Assembly: GCF_954871325.1 (NCBI RefSeq)
Contig: NC_088775.1
Location: forward strand, 85,475,561-85,539,560
Length of the DNA stretch: 64,000 nt
Direction of reading: 5' to 3'
Source: Gordionus sp. m RMFG-2023
Lineage: Eukaryota > Nematomorpha > Gordioida > Chordodea > Parachordodidae
The notes beneath the pieces are model-generated. The model searched no databases and was not told the origin of the DNA. It was given only the letters and a program-made list of their open reading frames with translations. Below are positions 10,560-23,328 of this stretch, piece by piece (position 1 is the first letter of the stretch; every line of letters begins with the position of its first letter). A program made the translations under genes and the position numbers.

Positions 10560-12377
10560 AAAATTAACGATTTTTTAAATATATATAGATTGAAAGTGTG
10601 ACAGTGTCAGCGTAACGGTATTTTTGTGACAAGGCTTTTATATATTTTATAGATTATAGATAAAATTTTTATTATAAAACATTTTTGATCCTAAAATTTT
10701 TTGTACAAATATTTTGTGATTTCTTTATAAATAAAATTTTTGAGATATATTCTTATATTTTATTTTTTGATCTTGGAAAAATATTATTTTGAATAAGTTT
10801 TAAATGTGAGAATTTAAGGATTACATATTTTTTAATATTTGGTGTTTTATCATAATAAATGTTTTATAATTAATGTAAACTATAAAAGTGATATACTCAT
10901 CTCAGAACCTTTAAAAATAATTTTAATTAAAAAAGCTAGTTGAGAATGTTTCAAGATGGTTTCAGTGATTGTAAAACATATAAAGGTGACAATTGTCATA
11001 ATACTTATTTCATATATGTTAATTAAAAATTGAGAAAAATGATTACAAACATTTTTTGACATAATTTAAATGTATTAATATTACTGTAAACTATAAAAGT
11101 GACAATTGTCATAATCGTTATTTTTGAACTTTTTGAGTTTTTTTAAAATAAATAAGTAAAAATATGTTTTGTAAATATGTTAAATTAAAATTTCAGTGAA
11201 GATTTACCATAGAAAAGTGACATTGTCATAATCGTTATTTTTGAACTTTTTTAAATTTTTTTAAAGCAAATAAGTAAAAATATGTTTTGTAAAGGTTATT
11301 GTTACTTGCCACTATGGTTGCATTTAAAAAAGTTTTAAAAAAGTAACATTTTCATTTTTTAAAGAACGCATGTTGTTTTTTATTTCACCATTACAATATT
11401 TATTTATTTTTAAAAAATTATTTTTTATTTATATAAATAAAATTTTTTTTCATAAATTATAAATTAATACTCTTTTTTTTATACCAATGGTGGAAATCAA
11501 TCTTAAATAAATATATATCTCTTTGATAAATATTTTGTTTTACTTATTAAATTTCCCAGTTTTAGGATAAATATGGTATTAGACCCTGCTTTAATAAATG
11601 ACCCTTCAGAAATTTATATTTTCATCATATATTTATAATTTAGTAACACTAAAAATAAAGAGAGCAACTGCACAAGATTTCCATATGACGATCTAAAAAA
11701 CAATTCAAAGCTTAGATGAATAGATTATATCCTAATTCTTTTTTATACTAGACTCTTCATAAGCTAATATTTTTATCAATCTATAAATTCTAATTACTAT
11801 AATTTTTACTAATAAGTTAAATTTTGCAAAATATTTTATTTAGAATGCTAAAATTATTTAGAACTAGACTCTTCTAGAATTTTTGATTAATTTTTTAATT
11901 TAATTTTCATCATTGCACATTAAAAATAAAGAACAGCTCAAGAATTCCATATAAATGACCTAAAAAAACAACTAAAAACTTAGGCAAATTTTTGAACTTT
12001 TTTAAATTTTTTTAAACAAATAAGTAAAAAACCAAATAACTTTATCTTGTATGATCACATATTTTTACCTATCCATAGGACAGATAGAACTAATATTTGT
12101 CCTAAAAATTTAGAAAGAAAAGTATTAAAAATTGAACAAAATAAAATATAGGTAAGAACGTGTGCTGGAAGAATTCATCACCATTTATTGCCTCTAGTCT
12201 AATTTATAGTTCCTAACAAAAATATATCAATCATAGGTAATTTAAGCAATTTTTATAGTAACCACTTATACTCCTAAAATTAATTTATGTACATAAAATA
12301 TATTAATTTTTCATTTAAAATGCTAAAAATATTTTGGAGCTTCCCGGAATGTCACAAACTATGGTAAAACATCGTTA
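10560..12377. other. AT-rich stretch with degenerate repeats only
   Basis: Between 10870 and 11300 a unit of about 115 bp recurs three times, marked by the palindrome gacaattgtc and by ctataaaagtgac. A piece of the same unit (ttgaacttttttaaatttttttaaa) recurs near 11985. No exon-like or protein-like signal was found in the rest. Confidence 0.5.
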
Positions 12378-12485
12378 TGCAATCGCAAAATGGGTCGCAT
12401 GAATAAAAGTTGCGAGTGTTTCAAGAACAACCTTAAATGTTCAACGAAATGTTATATTGCATTGAATAATTATTGCAATAAATAA
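12378..12485 (+). other. Short cysteine-rich frame of CXC type, probably transposon debris
   Basis: A 35-codon frame has the order C-N-R-K..GRMNKSCECFKNNLKCSTKC..YC, like the cysteine cluster (CxCKK..CxCxxxxLKCxxxC) found at the tail of many invertebrate mobile-element proteins. It has no start, no splice sites and no recognisable neighbour. It could be a chance similarity. Confidence 0.3.
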
Positions 12486-13973
12486 TTTTTTTTTCAATTC
12501 GGATTTTTTATATATATATTTTAATATTTTTTAATACAAAAATGTCTTAACCTCATCCCTATTCATTCATTATATACCTTAATTTTATACTGTTTTCTTT
12601 TTTAAAATTCCCTTTAGATCCCTTATTTTGGCCTTTTAATTATATGGTGCCAACCGCAAAAAAAAGAAAAAATAATTATATTATTTATTTTTTTTCATGA
12701 GGATTCAAAATTTTTTTTTAAGAGGAATTCGGAATATTTTTTAAATAATTTTTTCCGAATAAAACGTGATCCATATCCCAATACTACATATATAATCTTT
12801 TAGAATCAATCGTTTCCATTTATAACAATTCCATTTCCCACAATTGATTCATCTAGTTTGATCATATTCATTTCCATTTGGCATAACAATTCCAGTGTCC
12901 ATAATCTAATTTATATTTATTAAAGAAAAAAATTAAAAGAAAATTTTAAAAGGAGTTGAGGTAAGCTGGGAATTGTGTATAAATGGAAATTTAATTTTAT
13001 TAAAAATATTACAAAATTACAATCTTTCTTTATGGTCTAATAAAATATCTATATATATATTTTTTTAAATTAAGAGTTAATTATTTAATATATTAATATG
13101 TAATATATAGCGCTTTTGCCCTCTAGCGTTGAAGGTTCAGCAGAGCTACGCTAGATTTTCCTCATTTCTATCTAATTGGAACTAATTTAATTTGGGTATA
13201 AAAGTAAAAATATGAGGAGCCCTCAATACGTTTGTGGGCAAGCCGCACGTACTTGTAGGCGCAATATTTCGAAAAATGTTACTTAAACCTCTATAGGCTT
13301 ATTAAAAAAAGGAGTGGAGCAGAAAAAGAGCCTATACCCGAGAACTTCAGTATAATTTAATTACTTTAAGGGTGGGTGGTGGCTGATTTTAAGTTCAAAT
13401 TCTGTGTAAGTCATAAAGATTACTGATCAGTATGATAGTTTATAAAATACAACGAATGAATAAAAACAATTTATGCTATATAACACCTTAGTATTAATAA
13501 AATAATGATATATATAAATCCATATTTAACAAGTCTCATACAATTTTTCCTTAACACGCATAGACCTCTCTCTACCGCAAAACTCCTGCATTTCAAATCT
13601 GCGGCAATTTTTAAGATTTTTAACAAGATTAATATTTTTACAATTTTTAAATGTACCTAATAATTTTTAGAAATGGCATTTGTTTACTTCTTTATTTCAA
13701 ATCTCATCCTAACTCGATAAATTAGTTAGATTTTAAGTGAATGAATCAATTCTTTTCCCCAAGCGTCTTAAACGAATTTCAGATTTAATCTAAATTTTTC
13801 AAGTCCCTTAACTTATTATTAGAAGAATAAGAATTTATAAAAAGAAAGGAGACAAAGAAAAGAAATATAAATTTTTTGGTAGATGACAAAATAAGGCATT
13901 CAAAAAAAATAACCTTTAAAATATATTTAATATTTAGATTTAGAAAACATTTAGGCAATAATATTTTCAGATT
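12486..13973. other. AT-rich stretch, nothing recognised
   Basis: Both strands were read for frames, inverted ends and repeats. Only homopolymers and short AT repeats were seen. Confidence 0.4.
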
Positions 13974-14515
13974 TCTAATTAAGTGAAGTGTTAATAAATT
14001 TTAAACAACTTAATTCATTTACGCCATTTTTAAATTTTTTTAAATTTATTCTCAAAGATTCCTATTGGAGTGTTAATAAATTTTAAACAAAAATTCATAT
14101 ACGCCATTTATTTTTAATTTTTAACTTATTCTCAAATTGTTAATTAGAGGAAAATGAAAGTGAATGTGAACAAGTCAAAGTAAAAATTATTATATTGAAT
14201 ATTGTTAATTTAAAGAAATACGTCTAAATAAAATTTTTAAAAGATGCATGACTATGCTTTGTATTTTTAACTATACTTTGCCTACAAATAAAATAAAAAA
14301 TTTCTTTTTTATACCAAATCTATATCTAGTTTTTCAATTATAATTTAAATATAGAATTTTTTTTTATAAATTCAAAAATTCTTAAACCCAAGCTGAACCC
14401 GGAACTAAACCCGGGTTCAAAAATATTTCTCAGATCCGAACCCGAACCCACCGATTTTTTTATAACCTTAACCCGAACCGAAATCTGTCAAATTTTTGCC
14501 AGGTTTGCATCCCTA
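13974..14515. mobile_element. GC-edged hAT-like MITE, truncated copy (AACCCG family)
   Basis: It is the inverse of 46685-47280 over several hundred bases, ending ccaggtttgcatcccta against caaggatgcgaacccgg there. The edge holds AACCCG and CCCGGGTT repeats in an AT-rich body. The left end is missing. Confidence 0.7.
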
Positions 14516-14537
14516 TTTAAAAGTATTTTTTTCTTTT

Positions 14538-14736
14538 GTTATAACAGCTAAATTTTAGTCGATTTTTAAAAATCGGCTATCTCTAAATGATAGCCATAAA
14601 TATATTGCATAAGCTTCGAGGTTTCGCTAATAGATCATTTATGTCATCTTACAGCTAAGTTTTCAGACTTGCGTGTTTTCTTCTGGATTTAATATTGTTA
14701 GTCATTTTTACAAATCGGCTCAAATCGAGTCTGACA
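14538..14736. mobile_element. Long-TIR MITE family 1, degenerate copy
   Basis: It shares the internal order cttcgaggtttcgctaatagat..cagacttgcg and the right arm caaatcggctcaaatcgag with the copies at 3199 and 18000. Both tips are eroded. Confidence 0.6.
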
Positions 14737-14962
14737 ACAATTAACATGTAAAGAGTCGGCATTCCGTACTTTAAGTACTTATCTTATATGGTTGAAGATT
14801 TATATCAGTGGGACAATAAAAGATTTTAACTTTTGAATTTATATAAAAATTACAAAAGGTGATGCTATACATCCCATAAAAGTAACTTTCAAAATGTTGC
14901 ATTTTTTTTTAAATAATATGAAATTTATGTGGTTTTACATTGTAAAAACATTTCTATTTTAA

Positions 14963-17308
14963 CCCTTTCGGTCGCGGTAGTGCAAATATAAAACCACCTT
15001 TTAACCTTTATATCTTCTAAAGGAGTTGATCATATAAAATGAAACCACCACGAATATATATTAAAAGATATTCTTTTTCATATGTTTGTGGAGGAGTTAT
15101 TTTTTAATTTTTTTTTTCGCGCCTTTATTTCAAAATACGTTTTTTACGGTGATTTTTCTTAAAATTCCAATTTTAATTATAAGTAAATATATTTATTAAA
15201 TATTTTTAAATATATATATTCCTCACTATTTTATCTATCTTTCTAATATTTATTTTTGCTCAAATAAATAATATTTATATATTATTTTGATCTTTTTAAT
15301 GTGGTATATTAAACTAACTACTGCCACTTAACAACAATATTTTTAATATTTATTTTTTTAAATAATTGATAAATTTTGCCAACTCATTTCGCAATAATTT
15401 TAGCTTGTTATATATATGGATGATTATCTGGACATTCCATCTGAAGGTTCTTCGTTAGACAACTCATCCACTGATTCCGAAGATGATTATGAATCGGATA
15501 CACGTTACCAAATTGATAGTGATGATTATGAATCGGATACACCTTATCAAATTGAAATTGATGACAATTCTGAACAAGATGCGTATGATCAATCTGCTAC
15601 AAACCATAATAATCCTATCTGGTCCAAGAAATATTCTTCACAACCAGCATTAGAATTTGATAAAATATCAGGTCCAATATCATCTTTAAAAACGGACCCA
15701 TTGTATCCATCAGATATATATAAGAAATTTATTAATGATTCTCTAATAAATACAATTACATTCAATACCAATTTATATGCCCAACAAAAAAATATTAAAT
15801 ATCAACCAACTAATCCTACAGAAATAAGAAAATTTTTATGTCTTCATATACTCTTTGGAATTAAAACTATGGCAAATTACAAAGATTATTGGAGTTCTAA
15901 ACCAGAATTCCATGACAATTTTGTTTCATCCATAATGAAAGTAAAATGTTTTATTTGGCTTATGGCCCACATCCATATAAATGACAATATCTTAGAACCA
16001 TCGAGAAATGATGAAAATTATGATAAATTATACAAAATAAGACCATTCATTGATAATATCCGTTCCTCTTGCTTGAAATATTTTCTTCCCTCGGAATATC
16101 AAGCAATTGACGAAGGAATGATTAGGTTCAAAGGCCATATAGGATTTAGGCAATACATGCCTAAGAAACCCACGAAACGCGGTTTCTAGGTAATGTGTAA
16201 ATTTTGTCATTATTTATTTCGGCTAAACTATATTTTTAGGTTTGGATGAGATGCGATAATTCAGGATATATGAATGATTTTAATATCTATGTTGGGAAAA
16301 ATAAAGAGGTTGAAAGTAATCTTGGTTATAATGTTGTAACAAAGTTTTGTGAAGGACTTCAAAATCATAAAATATTTTTCGATAATTATTTTACGAGTTA
16401 TACTCTAATGGCCGATTTAAAAAAGAAAGGTATATATACTAGCGGAACACTAAACAAAAATAGGAGATACTTGCTCATAAAGAATATGGAAACAAAATTA
16501 AAAAGAGGTGAGTTTGACTGGAGAAGTGACAAAAATAATATAAGTATAATTAAATGGCGAGATAATCGTGACGTATTTATAATGTCCAATTATATTGATC
16601 CGAGATCAGTGGATACTGTGAAGAGAAAAAATAAAAAAGGGGAAGTTTTTGACGTAAAATGTCCAATAATGATAAAGATGTATAATAAATATATGGGGTC
16701 TGTTGACCATTTCGACCATTTAAAGTCTTTATATGAAATTTCGCGAAAGTGGCGAAAATGGTGGCTACCAATATTCTTTTGGCTGATAGATGCGGCGATT
16801 ATCAATTCATTCATAATATACAATATTCTTACAGATAATAAACTCTCATCGAAAGAATTCCGAAGACAAATAATTGCTAGCGAATTGGCATACTGTAAAA
16901 ATGTTAATAGGGATGATAATATTCATAATGATAATAATTATATATCAATGCAAAGAAAAAATAATAAACCTTATATCCTTCCAGAAATTAGACTAAATAA
17001 TTCAGCTCATCAACCTCAAGCAGGAACCTCACGAAGGTGTACCTTCTGTAGTACAAAGTTAAATCCCAGAAGAACAAGGTGGTCGTGCAAATCATGCAAC
17101 GTACCACTCTGTCTAAATAAAAATAGAAATTGTTTTGAAAGTTTCCATAAGGTGTCAATGATATGAATTTAAAACCACCAGGGAGAGCCGCCATTTTGAA
17201 TTTAAAAAACTTTTTTTGTGTGTTTTATATTATATTATATTAGAATCAATAAAAAAATTAGTAAATATCGTGTTGCATCATATTAATTTTATGAGGGAAC
17301 CTAAAGGG
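14963..17308 (+). mobile_element. piggyBac transposon with TTAA target duplication
   Basis: The element is flanked by TTAA at 14959-14962 and 17309-17312. The tips are CCCTTTCGG and CCTAAAGGG, inverted repeats with one mismatch, and AAACCACC recurs near both ends. The length is 2346 bp, normal for an autonomous piggyBac. An AATAAA lies at 17248-17253 after the transposase stop. The copy looks young: both ends, the target duplication and nearly the whole reading frame survive. Confidence 0.93.
15416..17166 (+). CDS. piggyBac transposase, two exons
   Basis: Exon 1 (15416-16189) starts at an ATG with an acidic, serine-rich N-terminus containing a direct repeat (DDYESDT twice). It reaches EYQAIDEGMIRFKGH (first catalytic D, residue 232) and ends RGF followed by TAG. 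The 16190-16239 stretch has GTAATG..TTTTTAG ends and fits a 50-nt intron. Exon 2 starts V-W-M-R-C-D at 16240, has FFDNYFTS (second D), MGSVDHFDHLKS (third D), and a C-terminal CTFC..CKSC..C..FH zinc-binding domain; stop at 17164-17166. Family members read RG-x-K-x-W across the junction, so the TAG looks like a single AAG to TAG change and would block full-length protein unless read through. Otherwise no damage is visible. It cuts and pastes at TTAA. Confidence 0.9.
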
Positions 17309-17999
17309 TTAAAATCTCTCCATTTTATAAATAATCTTTTACAAATACCATAAATTTAAGCTTTAATGAATATGAATGGATAAGGGCATATTGTTTGAGG
17401 CCGACCAAATAATTATGGTCAGAAAATATACTCGAGAAAACCATGTTGGACGAAAACAAAATAATTAAATTATTTTTATAGTATTATTATATTTTAATTC
17501 AATTGTTTGATTTGTTTCTTAAATTATTTAAAATATCATAATAAAGAGGATTGGCTGTTGTGTCTACTATGTAAGCGTTGCGAAGTAAGCTATATGAGAT
17601 ATATATAATTTATTCTAATAAGTGGCGTATCCAAGATTTTCTTATAGGGGGGGGGGGGGAATTTTTTTCTGGCCTTCGGCCAGTTTTCCCCGGCCTTCGG
17701 CCCGGTCTTATGTTTTAGCTATTCTATTAAATTATTCATAATTTAATAATAATTATATTTCTATTTGTAACTATTATTTACTAATTCGTGCTAATGGATA
17801 TTACAAGCCTATTTTTTATTATTTTTAGTTAGGTATATTATATTTAATAAAGTTTTTTAAATGTAAAGTTGATAAAGTTTAATGTCATTTTTTTTATAAA
17901 ATTTGCTTTAAAAACTAGCCTTAGCTTAAATTCTCATACAATATAAGTATAATATAATTTTCTAATTGAAAATACTAATAGTAGTGTGTATAAAATATT

Positions 18000-18219
18000 A
18001 ATGTTGTTAAACGGCTCGTTTTGAGTCGACTTTTAAAAACGGCTAACTCAATATTTTCGCCAGAAATATTAACTAAGCCTCGAAATTTCGATACTATATG
18101 TCTAGACCTTTTCTCCTTCTATGAGCAAAATTTTCAGGCTTGCATAATATTTTTCTGAATAAATAACTGAGTTAGCCGTTTTTAAAAATCGGCTCAAAAC
18201 GAGGTGTTTAACAACACTA
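18000..18219. mobile_element. Long-TIR MITE family 1, best copy
   Basis: Arms run aatgttgttaaacggctcg..ttttaaaaacggctaactc inward and the complement outward, ending aacaacacta. The flanks are a perfect 9-bp duplication, taaaatatt (17991-17999 and 18220-18228), as Mutator-type elements make. There is no coding capacity in 220 bp. It lies inside hAT element A. Confidence 0.8.
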
Positions 18220-18352
18220 TAAAATATTGACTAGAAAATAATTTAAAAAACAAGTTTTTTTAAACTTCTTATCAAATACAATATTATAATTTTTTTATTA
18301 AATACTAAAATTATAATGTGTTTTTAATTATCGTGGGAATGTTGCCAATTCA

Positions 18353-19148
18353 TCAAGAATTTTGTTTGTCGTTGGAACCAAATCTCTGTGGATATTTAAC
18401 AGAACTAACCCATTTAGCCGAGATTCGGAAGTAGTACTTCATAAATATGTTTTCAACTTTCTTAAGTTGGAAAGTCCTTTCATTCGTACATTTTATAATA
18501 GGAAAACATAGTAGAATATAAAACAACTTTAAAATATTAGGCCAAGGTTTCTTTACACCGATTGAGCGCATCAATAGCATGCTCAGGTAAAATAGCCAAA
18601 CGTAGTAAATATTTATACCACAATTCGAATTCACTGATTAAATTTATTTCAGTATCAATATCATAGGAATAAAATTTTGCTAAATATTTAATTTTACCAA
18701 TAGTGGCATTAGAAAACGAAGATGGATCTTTGGGTATTAAAACTTAAAGATTGCTAAAGACTTGCTTTTTATCTAAAAACTGTACTTTTATTTGCGATAA
18801 AAAAGTATCTAAGAATGGGATGAAAGTGGATATTTTATAATATTCTTCAGTTGAGCCAATATTTATTTTACATCTCAATAATTGCCCAGGTGCTAGACGA
18901 GGTTTAATTAGTGTTATATCATAAAACTTAGCCTTCGATTCAACGTCTATATAAATATTATGAAAATAATCATCTACATTCATTCTTATTGTATCTACCT
19001 GTTCATATATATTTTCCGCCAAATCAATAACCTGAACCAAATCTAAATTTGGTTTTTGTAAATTTCTACAAAATAATGAGCTATAGGAAAATAATTTATT
19101 GATGCAAATAGCAGCAATGATAAACTCTGATTGATCAATTGAATTCAA
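18353..19148 (-). pseudogene. hAT transposase remnant of element A
   Basis: Minus-strand 19148-18744 reads QSEFIIAAICINKLFSYSS, CRNLQKPNLDLVQVIDL, RLAPGQLLRCKI, then EEYYKISTFIPFLDTFLSQ, matching the middle of large-family hAT transposases of the 52-kDa-repressor-like group. 18634-18353 adds the dimerisation end PWPNILKLFYILLCFPI..CTNERTFQLKKV, with NERTF in place of the usual SERSF. The two pieces are in different frames. The N-terminal part is separated by the insertion of element B at 19159. Confidence 0.75.
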
Positions 19149-19158
19149 TAATGATATC

Positions 19159-21059
19159 CAGGCGCGTACGCAGGAATTTGGTCTGGTGGGGGGGGATAAT
19201 AAATATTTTTTAATAAATATTATTGTTTTTTAAAATATCAAGCATAAATTTATTAGGACTAATAACTATTCCTAATACACAATTTTAAATTAATGTGAAT
19301 TATAAAAAAATTATATGTAAAGAATCACTTAAATGACCCAAAATAGAAATTTGAATTTTTTGAGCCTTACACAAAAAGTTTCTTAGGAATAATTGTATTT
19401 TGTATGTTATATATTTACAATGTAAAATCCAGTCTTCGTTGGGATCGAGCTAATTTTTCAATTATCTCATCCTTGCTTGTCGTCAATGCCTATGAATATT
19501 CAAAAGATCCAAACCTTTCAATCTATTTTCGCATATTATACTTCTTGGTATGTTTTTCAGAGACCTGCAGGCCCGGCCCCTGGGCCGGACAGTATTTTAA
19601 TTTTTTTAAATATACCCGGGCCTGGCACGAAATTTTTTTACCCGGGCTGGTCCTGAATTTTTTTGAAAAAAAACCAAGGCCGGGCTGTATTTTTTAAATC
19701 AGCTTATATTTAAAATCGTTATTATTAGCTATTAAAATCAAAAATAAATATAATTTATTTTAAAAAAATACGGGGCGGGCCTGAAAATTTTATTTAAAAA
19801 AAAGCCGGGCCGAGCCTAAAAATTTTTTTAAAAAAAGCCGGGCAGGGCCTGAAAATTTTTAAAAAAACCCAGGCCGGGCCGTAAAAAACTTTTAAAAAAA
19901 TCCTAGCTGTGCCCTGCAAATGGTACTTCAGCAGGCCTCTGTTATTCTTCTTAAAAAAGAGTGTTCTCTCATTAGTTTACTAATGGGAAGAGTTTATAAA
20001 CCCTTTTAATACATTGGGAATTAATCTAAAATGTGTTTGAAATAATGCAGAGCATCCATAGCATTTTTTGGGACTATATCAACTATAGTTAATCTTATAA
20101 ACATAGTATTCAGCTAGTAAGCCATCATTAGATAATTTAACATCTTCATAATAAAAATCTAACAAATATTTTTTTTTCTATCACGATCTGAAAAAGGTTG
20201 GGAAGGCTTTTGTGGAAGTAATATTTGCAGATGTAAGTGCTGCATGATGAATTAAAAATTTATTTATTTGGGTTATAAATGAATCTGCATCAAAGATATA
20301 CTCTTTTACTGATCCTATATTAATGTTTTAACGATGAGCTTCTTGCTACTAGTCGAGGGTGACAAATATTAAACACGTATAGCTCTGCTTTTGACTCAAC
20401 AATAAAATATGAAATTCTTCATCAACAATAGCCCTAATTTTCTTGAGTTCTGATAAAATGCTCTCCGCTATTCTCATCTTCTTAATCAAATCAATGTCAT
20501 TTTTTTGAAAAGTAATACTTAAAATAGTTGTATAATTAAATAATACATTCTAATGAAAAATAAAATTTGGAATAAGCATTGAATCCAATAATTTTCTTGC
20601 TTCTGACGAAAATTTCTTTCAGGCCATTGTGATATTTCAGTAATAGCAAATAATTGGCTCTTCTAACTCCTTAATAGTTGTTAGTGCTTGATGGAAGAGG
20701 CTCTATCTCGTTGGACAGGGTTGCAATTTCTTTTTCCCTGTTGGACCAGAAGTTTCAGAAATAATTATTATTTGACTAGAAATTTGAAAATGGTAGATAA
20801 ATATTACGCCACTAAAAATTTGAAAACAATAAGTAAATATTACACCGGAAAACTTGAAATCGAAATTAATTGATAAAATAACTTATGAATGTGATAATAA
20901 TAATAAAATATATATTTAATATGAGATACGAATAAATATTAACAAATATAAATTAATATAAACAATAATATTTTTGAAAAATATATCCGGCATCTGTATT
21001 TTTTGGCTTTGGGGAGGGAAATTTTTCCCCTGCCCCCCCCCCCGCTGCATACGCCAATG
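19159..21059 (-). mobile_element. hAT element B inserted in element A
   Basis: Perfect 8-bp target duplication atgatatc at 19151-19158 and 21060-21067. Tips CAGGCGCGTACGCAGG and (complement of right end) CATTGGCGTATGCAG, each followed by a G run. The interior (19440-20760) matches element C at 36700-37640 and is a decayed minus-strand hAT transposase; the N-terminal part present in C is deleted here. It carries a GC-rich insertion at 19558-19941. Confidence 0.85.
19558..19941. mobile_element. GC-rich MITE with GGCCCGG repeats inside element B
   Basis: Tips CAGAGACCTGCAGG and (complement) CAGAGGCCTGCTG. Units of about 35 bp, each with a GGCCGGGCC-like core followed by a tract of T and A, repeat at both sides of an AT-rich centre. 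Element C (36820-36840) reads straight through the same point, gtttttattcttctt, giving an empty site. The plus-strand open frame at 19404-19697 is produced by this insert and is not a gene. Confidence 0.75.
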
Positions 21060-21561
21060 ATGATATCGCTTCTTACGACACATTACTTTTTTTCATGCTC
21101 AGCCTTATTTAACTTTTGTATTTCTATTTATTTTGTTCTACAAAATCGAAGTAAAAATAAAATATTTAAAAAATTATAGATATTTATTTATAATTAATAT
21201 TAAAAATACTTATTAATTCTAACTTACTAATAATTTTGAATTTAATAAAATAATTATATATAATAATAAAATAAACTACCACTTGATTTCAATCTCTTTG
21301 ACTTAAAATTTTTCCATTTTATTTATATTTTTGAATAATGTCAATGTACTCACAAGGAAATGAAATTTTAATAAAATTTATTTAAAAAAAAATAAGTTTT
21401 ATGTTGGAAAATTGATATTCAAATATTTGTAAAATTTGGATTAAGGGGGGGGGGGTGGAGGGTAAAATTTTTATTAACTTAAAATGATATTTATGTAAAC
21501 AGTCAAATTTGCGATGGGGGAGAGGATTTCCCTCTTCCCCCCCCCATTGGTTACCCGCCTG

Positions 21562-23099
21562 ATGTAAATGAAATAATAAATTTAAAAGTGGCAGTTCGAA
21601 AAGTGCGGTAGCTCACCAACACTGATATACCGTATGAAAATAAAGATAACTATACCAATAAAGTGACAATTTATTATAAATTATCTTGAATATTTTACCA
21701 TTAATTATTTAAATATAATCATCTAATTTATCAGCTCACCGTACCCATTTACGCGTAATATTAGTTTCACAGTTTCTCTTTCGATTAAAGATTATGTAAA
21801 TTTAATTATTTAGTAAGATTTAACGATACTTAGACTTGATCAGATAAATAATGCGGCAATATGAATATATTATTCAGTATTCATTTTGTCAAATTAACAG
21901 GTTCTCGAAAAACTGAAAACTCAATCCTGTAGATATAAATGTCAGATGTCATAAGTGTCATTTTAAGAAAAACAAAAGGTTTTAAAAAAAATAATTAATA
22001 ATACATAAACTTTGAAATTTGAAAATATTACAACTACACAAGTAACCGGTGATAGATATCACCTGCACATAGTTAACAACCTAAGTAAAGTGGCTATTCA
22101 CTTGGTTTCTAATAATCGTATAAGTCACCTATATTCACGTAATATAGTATTTATGTTGCCAAGTTAACCGGTTTAGTAAACCCTGGAAATATAAATGCGC
22201 CAAGTCTGCCATTTAAAAAAAACAAAATTAAAAAGATTACGTGATATTAAATATGTTTATTTAAAAAGATATTTCCTAAAAAACATAAATTTTGAAGTTT
22301 ATACTAGATATGTTTAAGATAAAAAAACATATCTCCCAAAAATATTTTATACTTTTTGTATTTTTATCAGAAAACATTAGCAATGCAAGCAAAATACCTG
22401 TAATAATAATATAAAAATTTCGTAAAAATAAAAGGCTAAAGTACCCAATAATGGGCTGGAGAGGGAGTAAGGCATAAAAAAGTATATATCTAATCTTTAA
22501 TTTTATATCACAAAACATAATTTTTGGATTTTCTTATATTTTAAACAAAATTTTTAAATTTAAAAATTATAATCTAAAGAAAGGATTTTTTTAAAATTGG
22601 AACAGGACCAAAAATTCTTTAAAAAGGTAAAAATTTATGTAGATAATATATTAACATGTTTGACTGTTCAACAGCAATGTATAATTTTCTTTTCTTTAAT
22701 TATTTTTAAATTTGAAAAAAATATCTGATCCTGCCGGAAATGTACTTTCAGCATAAATACTAACCTCTATCAAACACTTTTTTCGTGCATTTCAATCTTT
22801 TCTCCGTTCTGGTTTAAAATGTTGGAAATTATTTGAGTTGAACAATATCTTAAAAAAAATTAAAAACAGGTTTGTTTTTTTCTTCTGATATAGACTGCGA
22901 AGTATTTAAAAACTTTAAAAAATCGGAATAATTATTTTATTTATTTCTTCTTTAATATATATCTTAAAATATCTCAATTTTGGTAAAAGATTTTATGAAC
23001 AAATTAATCACTCTTATTTCTGTCATTGCCGATTTGGTAAATTTAGCACGAGAATCATGCTAGATGATTCTAAAGCAACCAAGGATGAGCAGTATAAGT
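21562..23099. other. AT-rich stretch, nothing recognised
   Basis: No exon or element end could be supported. The hydrophobic minus-strand frame at 22276-22518 has no splice or start context. Confidence 0.4.
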
Positions 23100-23328
23100 T
23101 AGTACTGTTTCAAAGTCCGATGTGACTAGTTTTTTGAAAAGGACTCTAATAAGATTTTAGCCAAATTATTATTATTATTATGTAAGCCTCCAGATTTTGG
23201 CAAATAGAGGTCTAACTTTTCTGCCACCTATGAACGAAATTTCATAGCTCACATTATATTATTGGCTAAAATCTTAACCGGGCCGTTTTTTTAAAATTGA
23301 CCCAAATAGGGCTTTTTCAACAACACTA
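23100..23328. mobile_element. Long-TIR MITE family 2
   Basis: Arms TAGTACTGTTTCAAAGTCC..gattttagccaaa inward and ggctaaaatcttaa..caacaacacta outward. Its closest relative is 43655-43869. The shared tips TAGTG..GTT and CAACACTA and the central text (tctgccacctatgaacgaaat) tie it to family 1. Flanks agtataagt / atataaatg agree partly. Confidence 0.65.

Larger units (their letters stand above)
17620..21561 (-). mobile_element. hAT element A, interrupted host of further insertions
   Basis: The left tip AAGTGGCGTATCC is followed by a 12-G run; the right tip, read inward, is CAGGCGGGTAACC followed by a G run (21535-21561). These match the tip style of element B. Minus-strand transposase remnants lie at 18353-19148. 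Element B sits at 19159-21059 with a perfect 8-bp duplication, and a MITE at 18000-18219 with its own duplication. Outer flanks attctaat / atgtaaat agree only partly, so the pairing of the two outer tips is an inference. Confidence 0.6.

Noticed and set aside
16398-16823. Minus-strand open frames opposite the piggyBac transposase
   Set aside because: They are shadows of the transposase exon, which has full family support on the plus strand.
19404-19697. 97-codon plus-strand frame rich in P and G
   Set aside because: It crosses the GC-rich MITE tip inside hAT element B; the composition reflects GGCCCGG repeats.
22276-22518. Hydrophobic 80-codon minus-strand frame, possible membrane protein
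   Set aside because: AT-rich DNA yields hydrophobic frames by chance (F, I, L, Y codons); no splice sites, family pattern or neighbours support it.
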